Shown here: positions 24,772-37,980 of the stretch, piece after piece
How the letters are laid out: the number at the start of each line of letters is the position of its first letter
Numbering within the stretch: the first letter of the stretch is position 1
From: Onchocerca lupi
Lineage: Eukaryota; Nematoda; Chromadorea; Rhabditida; Onchocercidae
Assembly (NCBI GenBank): GCA_028564675.1
Contig: JAOVVO010000066.1
Span: 1 to 64,000, forward strand
DNA length: 64,000 nt
Reading direction: 5' to 3'
Position numbers and translations under genes: made by a program
The notes under the pieces: generated by a model
What the model saw: the letters and a program-made list of their open reading frames with translations, nothing else
Databases searched by the model: none
Told to the model about the DNA's origin: nothing

Positions 24772-27055
24772 CGTCCTTCCAACTTATATCATATCAAACA
24801 TATAAAAAAAATAAAGAAAATATTACATTCATTATATTTCAGCTATTTATCAATGTTATGGTTATCACAGTGATAACGGAAAGATACATCGATGAATTTT
24901 GAAAATACCGTAATATATAATCCAATGAAAGTTTTGTATATGAAAAGTATGAAGCAGTGCCATAGCTTGTGATTATTATTACTGTTATCAATAGGACAGA
25001 AAACAAACTGATAACAATGATTAAATGGAAAGATTTAGCAAAAAAAAGTCTGGCAAATCTTACTACATTATTGACTCTGCAAAACTGATTTTTTAAAATT
25101 ATTTTTCATTGAACTTGAAAAATTCGCCAGATTTAACGTGATAAATCAATTGTGAATAAATATTTAAACAAATCAATAAATAAATAAATAAATATTAGTT
25201 TAAGGTTGAGTAGATTAAAGATCAAGTAAGTGAAAGTGCGGGATAAAAATAATTGTAATACTGCTTGGTAAACAATAATACTGTATTTACCTGATGGAAA
25301 AGTGAATAAGTAACAGGTGAACATTACGAAAGGGAATAAAGATTTACTTATAGCAAATAGAATATAAGCCTTTTATGCTATGAACTCATGGAAATTCAAG
25401 TCATGACAGAAATTCTCAGCAATTTAGTACTCGAACAACTAATTTTCAAACGAGCCAAGTTAGATACATAGCTGTAAGTCTCTTAGATATTGCAACAGCA
25501 AATTGACAAAGTGAAAAATATGATTAAATTTAAAATCTTCCATTGGCTTCCTTTAATTACTCGTTTGAAGTGGGCTTCAAATAGTCCCAGACATCAATCT
25601 AAATCCTCTTTACGAATTTCGCTTAGATAATTCATCGCAGTATTTAATTAAGCGAATAAAATAAATTATGAATTAGATTTTGATGAAAATGAATTTAACA
25701 ATGATCGGCACTAACAGCGATGATTGTGATTGCAGGACTTATGATTATAAGAACTTTAGAATACTAAATTATATTCTTCGATTGATCTATTTCATATATT
25801 GATAACTTTAGAGAAGAAATCGGAAATCAAATCTGATTTTGGTGTCAAAAAAGGCGACAAATTATGCGATTTTCTATCCTAAAGCAAGCGAAATAGTAAA
25901 ATGCAAATGGATGAGAAATGCTGGAGTTGGCAGTATCGATGAATTTTATAAAAACTAAAAAAAAGAAACTTGGAAAGACTACAAAAGAAATAAAGTGCAT
26001 TGCTCAGATTTTTTTTTTTTTTTTTCTTGCTTTCCGACTGCAATTGCAGCACAGACAGTAAGTAGTGCAGTGCAATGCAAGCTAGCAGCAACCTGCACTT
26101 TGCACTTTTGATTGACATTTAGAAACAAAAAAAATATTATTTGCCATTAAGTAAGATAGCATTTCCGAACACTTCTCATAGATTTGAAAGGGATTAAGAC
26201 TTTTCTGATTATGTGAATTCTACTCTTTAATTGTTGTTTCCTTTGCTTAGTGATATTGACAGGTAGAATGAGATTTTAGCATTTCGCACCTCAAATTATA
26301 ACAATTTTCATAACTGATAAAGGGCATTATCAGTAGATTAGGAATCGAGACTGATAGCCGAACTTCAATTGTATCGATTTCTTTCCAATGCGATCACACA
26401 AAGTTCCTTTTTGGTTTGGTTATTTAATAATTTGCATCCACATTGACCATCCAGACATTCATCGTACATTTTAAACGTGCTCATTTTTCTACTGAATTTG
26501 ATTTTATGAATGAGCCAGAAATCTGACCAGATGAAATTACTGCACATAAAGCCGAAACTTGAACAATTATTTTAATTTGTAAAAATGGCACGTTCTAAGT
26601 TACTTTTTACAGCTCCAAAATTCAAGAAATTTCACGATGATTGATTCGGATAATACAATGCCAAACTAGTTATCTATTATGAAAACTACAATACTCTCAT
26701 CCCGCAAAATAATTTTTCGAGCAATTGAATCAACTTTTACGATCATGCATTTTTGAAATGATCAGAAGAAGAAGAAGAAGCGAAAGAGCAATTAAATAAC
26801 AATCGGTAATTCATTCATTTATTGAACATCGAATATTTGACAAACAAATATTTGACATCCGTAGATATCTATTTCTTGTTTAAAAGATATATTGTGGGTA
26901 ATCCGAATTGAAATTAAAAATGTAATTAATGTCTACTGTGGATTTATCGTTATAATAGCAAAAAATGTATATTCCTATTTTTTTATTTCGACTCAAAGAT
27001 GTTTTTTGAGAGCACGAAAATGATGCGCAAGAAAGATACTGGGAGGAAGGCTTTT

Positions 27056-27181
27056 GATTTTGTTAAACTTCTAGAATGATCGGGACATATTTCCTTAAGA
27101 GGCGAAAAATTGAGAAAAATATTGTGAATTTAATTAGAAAAATAAAAAATAGAAAAAATATTCTAGAAGTTTAACAAAATC
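27056..27181. repeat. Perfect 22-bp inverted repeat, 126-bp foldback
   Basis: GATTTTGTTAAACTTCTAGA plus AT at 27056-27077 is matched exactly as reverse complement at 27160-27181. The 82-bp interior is AT-rich and has no open frame. It resembles a very small foldback (MITE-like) element, but no target-site duplication was recognised. Confidence 0.75.
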
Positions 27182-30100
27182 TTCTCCATACGAATAAAAA
27201 GGAACTGTTTGATGGATAATTGTGAGCAGATGTGATCAAGATGTCTAGCTTATCCAGTGAATATTATCAATTTTTTATCAAAATCTGTTTTCTGCAGATG
27301 ACAAAATGATTGAGCTATATGGATGCAGGAATATGGGGAGAGAATTGCAGGTGTTTATTTGGCTGCCAGGTGTTCTGAAAAATATGTATTGAATGAACGG
27401 TCAAATAAGTTTTTCATCTCCAAAAAATTAAGTTCGATATATTTCATTTATCAAGAATAAACAATGATTGAAAGATAAATGTTCATTGATTTCTCGTCAC
27501 CAATAAATTATAAATTGACCTTTTTCTTCTAACTAATAGATATAATTGTAATGAGATCATTTAAATGATCTGGAATTAACACTGAAAATATGCAATCATT
27601 TCATTCATTATTCTACCATCATATATCTGTACTGTAGTACTTGAGAATCGAAAAATAATGGTTACTTGTAAATCATAAATTACTGCATTTTGTAATTAGT
27701 ATGAAACAGACTTGCACTGCTAACTTATTCGAACCTTAATTTGTAATATTCTATTGATATTGCAAATTAAAAAAAAACATCTCAATTCCCTAAAAGATGA
27801 TTAAAAATAAAATGAATTTAAAATTTTTTAAGTTTTTCGTTTTCTTCAATCAACAAATTAATAGTAAATGGTGGTAAATGGATCGATTGATGAAAGTCAC
27901 ATCTTCAATTGATCATCCAGATCTTCCGGTTATGAACTATTTGCACTTTTTTTGATATTCCAATTCTTTTGATAAAAAAAGAAATAAACGAGTGACGTTT
28001 AATTAATACAATAATTTCCTTCTTTTAATGAATTATGCGAGAATCTTACAGCAACAGAAAACATTGATATTTTTGAAAACTCAATTTTAAAAGGAATATT
28101 TTTGAAAGTTCAATTCTGGAAGGACTATTTCAGTTATCATTATTTTCGCTACAAAATTTCGATAATTCATTTAGCAAATTTCCATATTTCCAATCAAATT
28201 GTTGAAAAAAATCTAAAAACTGCACTGATTTTGAAACATTAACTTTCCCTTAAATAATGATTTGAGTTAAACTGATCTGAAGCAATTCTTATTAGAATGA
28301 ACAAATCAAAAGAACTGTTGAGAATGATAATCAGTTTTTTACCTTTATAGTGATAATGATAAAGCACTATCATTTCTCTTTTCACTACTGGTTATATAAT
28401 AATTATTCCAAATCGTTTTAATGGCAATAAATTTTTAGACACTCAATTGGAGTTATAGATATGAAAGAAGGAGCAAAAAACCAAAAATAAATGCCATTTG
28501 CAGAAAGATTATTTTTAAATCGTCCTGTTTTGGGGGGAAATGGCAGAGCAGTGTAAGAAAGAATTCATATTGTTCGTTGCTTGGTTCATAGTATTTTTCT
28601 TTCGGGAACGAATCTCTGCTATTGTTTTCGAAAAAAAAAATCAAGGAAAGAGGAAAGAAAAGAAGTTTTTGTGATAATTTTCCAGAAAAATAAAAAACTG
28701 TTGCCATAATAAATGAAATAAATAATAATTGTAAGTCAGAAAAATCTGAAAAATCGTTCCCTATCCATTTCTCTCGCATAAATAAAAAAGAATTATTCAT
28801 TTACTATACAGCGAGGATATATCCAAAGATTGAAATGGCAAAATTTCAACAAAAAACATATTTCCCATAGAAATATAGGTCATGGCAGGTTATTCACAAT
28901 TATTTTTGCCCACCTCACTCCTCCTTTTTCCCGCACTCATATGTCATGACAATTTTCACAAAAAGTTTCTTATTTATTAAATAAATCAAAACTTTTGAGA
29001 AGAAATAACCTTGAATTTTAGGAGAGAGGAAGTAATCTTGAAATTTCTAGAACTCCTGTTTGATTTCTTAGAGTATAAAGCCTAAAGTATGCTGTTACGA
29101 AAATCTCAATTATATAAATTAATTAAATTTCATAAATAAAGGAACTTTTCAGCTTTGTTTTAAGCATACGGCAACTTCGACATGCCTCAGAAAAGAGGAA
29201 CTAAAAGATTGGAAATTTTTTGAATTTTCATAAAATCTTGAATCGATTGAGAAGTATGAGGACTTCATCATTTCGATAATTACTAATGCTTATTTTTAAA
29301 AAATTTAGAAAACAAAAATATAATTTATGTATATATCAATAACAGCAAGCTAATTGATAATCAGGAGGAAGCAGACAAACATCGTCAATGTTTACTACCA
29401 AAAATTAAACTTGTTTTCTAAATTTTAATAATAAATTAGATGAAGGAGAAAGATGAGAAGAGATAAATTCTTCTGGAAACATTCCGGCAAACAAAAACAA
29501 AAAATGAAATGCCAACTAACAACAGCTGATAAAGATAATTCTCGATATCATATCAGTGATACATCTCTTATTTACGCATTTCTACTACGTACAGTAAAAA
29601 AAAAACATCGGCGAGAATGAAATTTCAGTGATTGCCTTCTCTTCTCATCTAATATCTGCCACACCACTAGAAGGAAAACTGATGATTGGCATGACAGGCA
29701 AAGTCAAAGTATATTTTTTCAAATGACAAATTATTTTCATTTCTATAAAATAGTTTTAATTATAGTCCTCATAAGTGAGACAAATTTTCGAACTTTTTTA
29801 ACTTTCCCAGCTTTATTGCAATTTATTTCATTTCTCGTTTTTTTTTTTTTGATCAAATCTTTAGCAGAAAGGAACATCGTTGCTGATAAAACAACTGGAT
29901 TATATAATTAGGAGAACGTCTTTGCTGATATAGGTGGCATTTTTGCATGATATAAAAAGAAACTGATGAGAACTAGCAATATCCAATTAATTTTAGATAT
30001 TAGATTCAGTATTATAATTAATTTTAAATAATTTTAAGTTCTCTACTTATAAATCATATAATAATCTCTAGAAGATTCTAAGTTCAAACTACTGATAGTA

Positions 30101-32688
30101 AAGTAATTATGGAGTAAAATTTTACAAATTCGAAATGCAAAGTCGTTAAAATCGATAAAAATGACATTTTACAGGATGGATGAATCATCGACTTGCAGTT
30201 ATGCAAGATAACATAACACGCCCATAACCAGTAGTAGCTCAAATGGATTGCATGCACGATCATTAATTCTCGTATATTATTTATATTCCTGATCAGTACA
30301 GTCGGATATGAAAAGTTCAACATTGAAAGACTTACTTAATCTCTCATAAAATTTAGTATCGAAATATTGTTTTCACATAATTCAATAGAAGAAGTGATAA
30401 ACTGAAGATGATGAAATGAAACTTGAAATGAATCAAAGCAGAAAATTGTGGATCAAATTGATCAAGCTTTATATAGGGAAAGGAAAGGAACAAATAGCAA
30501 ATGACCTTAAATGAAGGTCAAGAAATTTCATCAGATTTCATCGGAGGTCAAGAAATCTGAGAAATGGATGTTTGAATGATTTAATATAATTAAATACAAC
30601 TCGATATATAAATGAAGCAAGACAGAGCTCAATTATCTACTTGTCTGCTGCTGGTTATATATTTCCCGTAAACCGATCAATCATTATAATGATCAACAAT
30701 AGTGAGGGCAGTGATCATAGTAATAATGATCGATGGATAGGAATACAAAAGAAAGATTATTTTTAGGCAAAAAACACGAATTCATGATAAGATTCTAAAC
30801 AATATCGGTTGACAATTTAAATAGAAGCAAAGTTTGTAAAGTACAAAGATCACTTCTGATATCAATTTTGTTGAATTGGTGAAATTTTAGATGACAATAG
30901 ATTTTGCTCTCCAACAATAAAATGACCAGAATAAAGGGAGTAGAATGATTGCTCTAAGAAGCTAGTTTCCATTCAAATCACCAAGACTCTAGGATAATGA
31001 GCAGTATAATCTCTGGGATGTTCTTTCTCTCCCGGGTTTTCTGGGAGTTATTGAAGATTAAACAGATTGTTTTGCATCGATGCACCATATTCTGTTGTAT
31101 TTGAATTGGAAATAACAAAAGTGTTGTCATATATCAATTTGAGCATTCATTCTCTAGAATTATAACTTTCTTCTTTTTCCTTATTATTCTAAATTCACAA
31201 ATGGCACATGAAAGTCAAAAGTCATTCATTTACATTCGTAAAATTGTAATCGAATAAATTGAATACTCGAAGTTACATCATCCATATAGGGCAATAACAT
31301 GAGATATATATCTTTTCGTTAATGAAAAATATGAATGTCAATTCATTTATTGAGAATTGATATTGGAAATGAATTCTTATCACATGAAGTAGAATAATCA
31401 ATGTGATTCGACAAAAAATCATTTTAAATTCAATAAAATAGTACAATTTCCATCAGTTTTCTTGAAATTACTCATTTTAACGATCATTTTTTCAATTTCT
31501 CGCAAGAATATTTGCAGTAAAACTTGAGTAAGAATAACAAATAATCTGCATCAGATGAAGTTTCCATTATGCCTAAGCCATTTTTTATTGCTAATTTCAT
31601 AATTTATTAAAAACTATGAAAAATTGTTGAATTCAGTAAAGTGATATAATTTCCATTCCTTCCTCCTTCCAAACAAAAAAGCATCATAAAGAGAGAAAAG
31701 AAAACTTCTGCTTATAAAATATTACCTGGATTCTTAATATTAATTAAAATAGCAAAGTTGATTTGGCCACAAAAATTTCAAAATTTATTTAAAAAGAAGA
31801 TAAAGACCAAGAAATGAGGATGAGAGAGAAGGGCCGATGAGCAATGTAATAAGCCTTTGGGATGATTGTTGGACCAAATGAAAGCGTGGAGAGTGCAATT
31901 TGAAGTGCCTCAGTAGAGCAGTAACCAATGATCGATTTTTTTCACTTTCAAGGCCATTTGTTATTAATTGAGACTGGCTTGGCCCTAAGCCTATCATAGT
32001 TAGGCTCTAAAATTGTCTCTTCATCTCTCTCTCTTCAAACGCATTTATATCTAGAGGGGTTCGGAATTCTCTGGATTCATCTCCAGCTTGATGGATGATT
32101 AAATTTTGGGCACAATGTATTGTGTCTATAGTCTTCGAACATACAATAGGAATAATGCGATAATATAAGAACAAAAGCTTTTCTCGATGCAGATGACACC
32201 TTCGTTTCAAGACTGAATATTCTGAAGCAACAAAAAAAAAGAAACAGAATCAACAAAAACAGTAATAGAAAATCGTGCATATCAAAGGTCTCATTCCGAT
32301 CTCTCCACAGATGCACAAGATGAATAACAAGTTTCTCAAGTGAACGGTAACAGTCCAGGCTTCTTGATCTCTTTGATAAATCACAACTTTCTTTCATCTT
32401 TTTCATAATGAATTGAGTAATTTGAGTTCTCAAAAATTAGCTTTTCAATCAGTGAAATGCGATTAATCACTGCTCCTTCATGTGATCTACCATGATGAAA
32501 TAGTGTACCACGTCTACCATAACTTCACTTATTGATAAGTTTATCAAATTCATATAAAAAGAATCACTGTGCCAGCACCTCCATGCATAAATACAACAAA
32601 CGCAACAAATAATTTTAGTAATGAGATATAAATTTTAATCTTTCGAACATCTTTATTCCGCAACTTATATTAGAAACGAAAGACTTAT

Positions 32689-32720
32689 AACTCTATAGCA
32701 TACTTTGATGCTATAGAGTT
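32689..32720. repeat. Tight hairpin with perfect 13-bp arms
   Basis: AACTCTATAGCAT at 32689-32701 and ATGCTATAGAGTT at 32708-32720 are exact reverse complements around a 6-base loop (ACTTTG). The hairpin lies about 440 bases past the HADHB stop codon, so it may fall at or beyond the end of that transcript. Confidence 0.8.
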
Positions 32721-33158
32721 AATTATATCAACTTGATCTATGCCTCAGCTAAAGCCACTCCCAATTTATTTCATTACTATTCAGTGAAAAGTAATCTTCA
32801 AGTTGAACATTTAATAATTCGCACACAGCGAAGCTTACAATAGTTTATAGGAAATCTTATATAAATCAAATAAAATTGATCTATTACGTGATGGTCCCTA
32901 TCTGCTATGACAAGAAATCCAAGGAATTTTCGAAAAAAATTCAAACATATAAAGCTTACAAACGATAATATGTGAACTATAGAAAGACATAACGCATGCA
33001 AATCAGACGACTATAATAAAAGATATAGGCGGATCACAAGAGGAAATATCAATGAATTGTTAGAATTGTCATGCGCAAAACAATTCATCCTCTGTTCATT
33101 TTTTACAATGAAATTACATTCACAGGAATTTGTTAATTCTTTAGAATACAAATTATAT

Positions 33159-36100
33159 CTATTTTGGATAATTTTCAATCAGCATAGCGATTCCATGTCC
33201 ACCTGCAGCGCATGCAGCTACTATTGCCAGATGTTCTGTAATAAAAAACCAAAGAATTTATATGCTGCAATATGTAAAACTGAAATTTAACTTTAATCAG
33301 CTTATTTATCAATTTCATGCGATGATTCATCTTCTTTTGGATAATTCTTAATCAGCATAGCTAAGAATATTTACTTTATGTGAACGTAACATAAAAGTAT
33401 TATTTCACATCTCCTTAGTAGCTCGATTGTTCACCACATGGCTTTATTTCGAAGTGCTGCAATTAAGACTCATAGAAATTTCCTAAAAGAGATTATAAAC
33501 AACTAAACTATTTCAAGCTTCTGACTAAGTTCTGGGTAATTGGTTTACATGACTTGTAATTTATTCAAATTAAATTTTAATAAAAGAATGAAAAATTATG
33601 CTTTGTTCATGTCGCAGACGATTTGCTGCATGAGACACCAATCGTACTCCTGTTGCACCAAATGGATGTCCAATTGAAAGACTACCACCCCAGTTGTTCA
33701 ACTTTTCTTCCGGTATACGTCCATATTTTGTGGGTCGTTTCAACATTTCCTGAAAAATCCTTCCAACAGGATAAAGGATCAGAAAATAAGTCCTAATCAA
33801 AGTTAGTAAAGAAATTCAGGAATTAAGTTTGAGAATTAAATGACGGAAAAAACTACCTTACAAAAATAATCCGAATCCATAGCATTCAAATTAGCTAAGA
33901 TTTGTCCAGCAAAAGCTTCATGAATTTCGAAAACGTCGACATCTTTTAATGTAAGTCCAACCTGAATCCAAATTATAGAAATATTAAAAAAAAAAAAGAA
34001 AGTTAAAACTCAATCAAAAGTTCGAAAAGATAGAAAATTCGTACCTTATCCAACAGCTTTGGAATTGCATACGCAGGTGAGAGGAGAAGTTGATCGGTTG
34101 GATCTTGTGCTACATAAAGGAAGTCTCTCAAGTAGGCTTTTGGTTTATAACCTTTTTTTAGTGCATAATCTTCCGTCATTATCAATGAAGCAGATGCTCC
34201 ATCTGTGAGGAAAGAAGAATTGCCTACAAATTTATTATATGAAGAAAAAAAAAAAAAAAAACATAAACTATAACGTAATGTTTGGTATTGATTACCTAGC
34301 TCGTTCATGAGTTGCAATTTGCTTTGAATTTTCGGCTATCAAAACAAAATGACTTATGAGATCAATGGCAAAAAAAAAGCGAAGAATGCAATCCAAATCT
34401 TAACTGTTCTTTTCTATCTTTCACAATAGCCACCATATTAATTAAACTAGTAATTTATTAAATTTCAGTTTAATTAAGAATAATGCATTTATTAAAAATA
34501 TAATATTTGACAGATTTTTTAGTGTATGAAAGATAATAAGCTATAGTAGTCGATATGATGAAAAGAAATTATGACAAAATGGACTGCTTAAAACTATCAA
34601 CATCATATAAAGGAATTATTAATCCATGAAGCAAAGAGTACGCTGTTCCAGCAACGTTCAAATCGTGTTCTTGCCCGTTATAGTTCAATCTCTCAGATCT
34701 TAAATCACTCCTTTAAAAAATATAAGAGGAGCATAAGGAGATTTTTACTCCTCATCCGTTAACGAGATCATAGAACTTATCTGCTATCAAATTCTACATC
34801 TCTTTATCTTAAAGTTTACTGAATTCACAGCAAACCCACCAGGGGTAACTGTTCCATGAAATTTTACGAAAGCTGGTTTCAGCTGTGCTAATTTTTCCAT
34901 CGACGAAACACGGATACCATTATCTTTCCGAACAAGGATCGGCTTGCTACCATGTACAAAAACTGGTACAACGTCAGAAAGAAGGTTCTCTTTCATGGCA
35001 CGATCAGCAAGTACATGTGAACGCATGGCAAATTCATCTTGTTCACTGAAATTCAGTGAAAACTGAGTAAATATCTTAAAACTTATCTTAATAAAAGAAA
35101 ACCACTGCAAATGCTGTCTATCACGTTCACGTCAATACTTAACATTAAATTTAACTAAAATGCTTTATCTCGAATATTCATCATATTTATTTCGAATACT
35201 CATCTTACATTTCTTATCGATCATATGATGCCCAGTACTTTGCCACCGAAAATGAGAGTTTGTTCGTCAATTTGATCTATTTAAAAAAATTATCCAGACT
35301 AAAATACAATTATCAACCGTCTAGAAACACCAAATGCAGCCGCCAGTCGATCACCGCTATGTCCCATTGTTTCACCAGTTGTAAATTCAGCAACGGCTGG
35401 TAATTCAGGGGAAAAAAAATTTGCTGCAATATCTTTTACTGCTGTTAACTTGTCAGAAAGCTTCTTCGCTCTATCTAGGGTAAGCATTGCTGAGCGTGCC
35501 TGAAAAATAAGTAATATTCTAAAAGAGATTTTTTTAAGATAAAAAAATTGATTCAAAAATGATTGACTTTCTGGATTAAACCGAACAAATGCGTAAGTAA
35601 AAAAGTATGAGTATCAAAAACAAATAAAGAAGGCATACTTTCCGGTTATATCGGATTGGAACATCGGAAAGTAATTCAACACCACCAGCAATACCTGCAT
35701 TACAGTAACCTGTTGCAAGCATGTTCATGATATCAGTTATTGCAACATTTGACGAAATGCAAGCCAGTGTAACCGTATGCGCTGGGATCTAAATTATCAA
35801 AATCAAATCGCCTAAACCTAAAATAAAGATAGTAAAGACGCAGCAACAATGTCGAAACAACTTTATTTTCTTGAAAAATAAACAAACAAAGAAGCAATAA
35901 AAACAGTTAGAAACTTAACAAAAAAAGAAGGTTAAGGAGGAAGAAAAGAAAGTGGAGAGAGTTTTCAAAGCTTTTACAACTCTCTTAATATCTACAACAT
36001 GCACTACGTATGAAAAATTACATTCAAAATTGCATTCACATGAACCTTTTTAGAAAATCCAGCTGTTAAGGCAGCTTCCCGTGCCACATTACTCGTTTTA

Positions 36101-36694
36101 TGTTCCTGTATCACAGTACCACAAACAATATGTCCTATTTCTTGCATACTTATTTTCGTCCGATCCACTAATGCTGTAATCAGTGAAGATTTTATCGAAA
36201 TTCAAAATGCTTTCAAGTGTCATATATAACTGTCTTTTTTTCTGTCCGCGATATGAAATGATTAAAATGGCTTTTATATGCAATTCAACAATTCAATATC
36301 ATCAAATTGATATCAAATATTTCTCTTGAAAAGTATGCAATAAATAATTGCTAATTATTTGATTTCTATTTCGAATTTTTTCAGCCTCTAAACACTCAAA
36401 TTTTTCAAGAATAAAACAAAAACTTCTCATTTGATTACAAAACTAATGGAAGAAAACAATACCTAGAAGAGCAGCTCGTTGCAAATCTATAGCCATCATG
36501 TTTTTAAATGTTGTTCTTGATTGTAAAAATGGCGTACGTACCGCATCCACCAGGACAATATCCGGTCGATCGGATCTGGAAAATGTTTTCCTGGATATTG
36601 CTGGTGCTGTCGAGTTCGAGAAACATGATATCGCATAGAGCGATCTAATTCTACATATGCTGCCAGGATTTATAGATAATAAACAGCGAGACAT
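33159..36694 (-). CDS. HADHB: Mitochondrial trifunctional enzyme beta subunit (3-ketoacyl-CoA thiolase), 9 exons
   Basis: Exons 36463-36694, 36046-36173, 35639-35788, 35318-35499, 34840-35045, 34045-34223, 33857-33961, 33602-33749 and 33159-33235 join in phase to 468 aa (human HADHB 474). The enzyme catalyses the last, thiolytic step of long-chain fatty-acid beta-oxidation and pairs with the alpha subunit HADHA at the inner mitochondrial membrane. The first about 40 residues are rich in Arg and Ser with no acids, as expected of a mitochondrial presequence. Thiolase active-site residues are intact: nucleophile Cys130 in TLACISSN, His373 in IHEAFAGQ, His422 in GHPFGATG and the second catalytic Cys452 in AACAAGGHG. 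Other family marks are DAVRTPF, GTVIQE.KTSNVARE and ETMGHSGDRLAAAF. TTTCAG three bases before the ATG supports this start. The last intron uses a GC donor (see findings). Confidence 0.95.
33236..33601 (-). other. GC-AG intron 8 of HADHB
   Basis: On the - strand exon 8 ends CATGAACAAA and the intron begins GCATAA; the intron ends TTACAG. No GT donor near this point keeps the frame. The GC donor gives phase 1 and a product LRHEQKHLAIVAAC that aligns residue for residue with human LRKEGGQYGLVAAC. Without the intron the frame leaves the family at once. Confidence 0.8.
33335..33361 (-). pseudogene. Partial copy of the last HADHB exon inside intron 8
   Basis: These 27 bases match 33162-33188, the end of the coding region of exon 9, at 25 of 27 positions. 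On the coding strand the copy still reads AMLIKNYPK, against AMLIENYPK in the gene, but it lacks the terminal TAG. It lies 5' of the true exon in the transcript. No acceptor directly precedes it. Confidence 0.75.
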
Positions 36695-36697
36695 CTA

Positions 36698-36703
36698 CTG
36701 AAA
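36698..36703 (-). promoter_or_regulatory. Candidate trans-splice acceptor of HADHB
   Basis: On the - strand TTTCAG is followed by TAG and then the start ATG at 36694. This matches a nematode spliced-leader addition site and fixes the start, because the in-frame TAG rules out an upstream extension. Confidence 0.55.
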
Positions 36704-37908
36704 TTCTCGACGCCGTGGACAACAGTGAATAAGAAAAAAACCTGAAGAACTTCCAAATAACAAATTAAACACGTGTTGTTTATTCAAATATCAGAATGCC
36801 CACTTGTTCTAAAAATCATTTACAATCAAAATGAAGATAATTATTTCTTATTCTTTTTATCCGATTCATATTGACCAAACCTTAAAATAATACCTAAACA
36901 ACGTGTAGGAAGAATTTCTATTACTGGCTAACTCAGAAGTTCCAGATGCTTATCAATCTAAAAACTCGGATCTCTCACCCAGAGTGTCAACTTGCACAGC
37001 GCTTAAATAAATTAAAATTATCTGTAGACAGGAAATCTATGCAGAACAATGTTAAAACCACTATGCGATATACTTTGAACTTTGTACCATATTCGATCCA
37101 ATGCATCAAGGACACGAAACAACTCAACTGAATTTTGAATTAGATGAAACGTTCTCAGTTCTGATGTCAAAACTGACTTTTTACATTTTAAAGCTCGACT
37201 TTGAGTTTCTAAATTTTAAATCAAATTTAAAGACAAATTTTCACAACATATATGTGATTCCGGTTATAAATACCCAAAACGTCTTTAAGATGAAGTTCCC
37301 TACAACTACGGAAAGAAGCCGTAGAAGTTATTTACAACGTAAGAATTATTTACTTATCAGACAAATGATCAATTATCATAATCTACCGCAAAGTTAAAAA
37401 TTACATAAGAATACTGTGAACTACTTCAATCAATTTCCTCACTAGACAATAGTAGTTTTGATAACTTTAAACGAACCCTATAGTTCTTATTCTTTGCTAT
37501 TAGTCATATCTTCACTTCATTTATTTCAATACATCCTTCTCACCAATTTAAATTTAGGATACAGCAGATACCTTCTTCAAGCAATCGATTATTGTACTTT
37601 ATACATAATGAAAAGTTTCATAAATAAAACCATTTAATATCCCCTGGCCTCGATAGAATAATTCTAAATTTGCGGAAATCGATAAGAAGCATAGTTATCC
37701 AATGTGATGGTGAAAATTTTTTGAATTATTACGATTATTACCTTACAAAATACGCTTTCTGTGAACGTGATGAGTTGAAAAAAGGCATTGGTTAGCCAAG
37801 CAATATGACTAAGACAATCGTGAGATCAATATATAAATTTATCTCGTTCAAATTTCGACTTCACTACTTGATTTCATTACTGAAGACCGAAATTTTCATT
37901 AAACACTT

Positions 37909-37914
37909 TTTATT
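37909..37914 (-). terminator. Candidate poly(A) signal of CDC16
   Basis: AATAAA on the - strand, about 67 bases after the TAG at 37981-37983. The distance is typical for nematode 3' UTRs. Confidence 0.5.
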
Positions 37915-37980
37915 TGAAGCAATAAACAGTTCTATCGTAACAGAAAAATTCTAAGAGAATGCTGACATTGCAGCTTTTTT

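Larger units (their letters stand above)
24772..33158. other. Large intergenic region, no recognised gene
   Basis: This is the 8.4 kb between the 5' end of CLASP and the 3' end of HADHB, both on the - strand. Open frames up to 118 codons exist (28453-28800 and 32077-32433, - strand) but they coincide with pyrimidine-rich strands, where stops are rare, and they match no family I know. The region holds a (GAA) run at 26765-26780, an inverted repeat at 27056-27181, a diverged tandem duplication near 28069-28127 and a tight hairpin at 32689-32720. The first few hundred bases presumably contain the CLASP promoter. Confidence 0.55.
36695..37980. other. Intergenic region between CDC16 and HADHB
   Basis: Holds the HADHB promoter side and the CDC16 3' UTR. 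Two overlapping + strand open frames (36946-37131 and 37101-37397) are in different phases, lack splice signals joining them and match nothing known, so no gene is called. Confidence 0.55.

Noticed and set aside
28453..28800. 115-codon - strand open frame with hydrophobic runs
   Set aside because: The coding strand is pyrimidine-rich, so stops are rare there by composition. The peptide is Phe/Leu-rich low complexity, without splice or leader signals or family resemblance.
32040..32075. tRNA-like GGTTCGGAATT box
   Set aside because: The bases around it cannot form acceptor, D and anticodon arms, and the box deviates from GGTTCRANNCC.
31785..32433. Three overlapping - strand frames (70, 67 and 118 codons) suggesting a gene
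   Set aside because: They lie in different phases with no consistent donor and acceptor pairs, and the encoded peptides show no domain. Kept only as a possible unassigned locus.
36946..37397. Two overlapping + strand frames between HADHB and CDC16
   Set aside because: They are in different phases, AT-rich, with no joining splice sites and no similarity.
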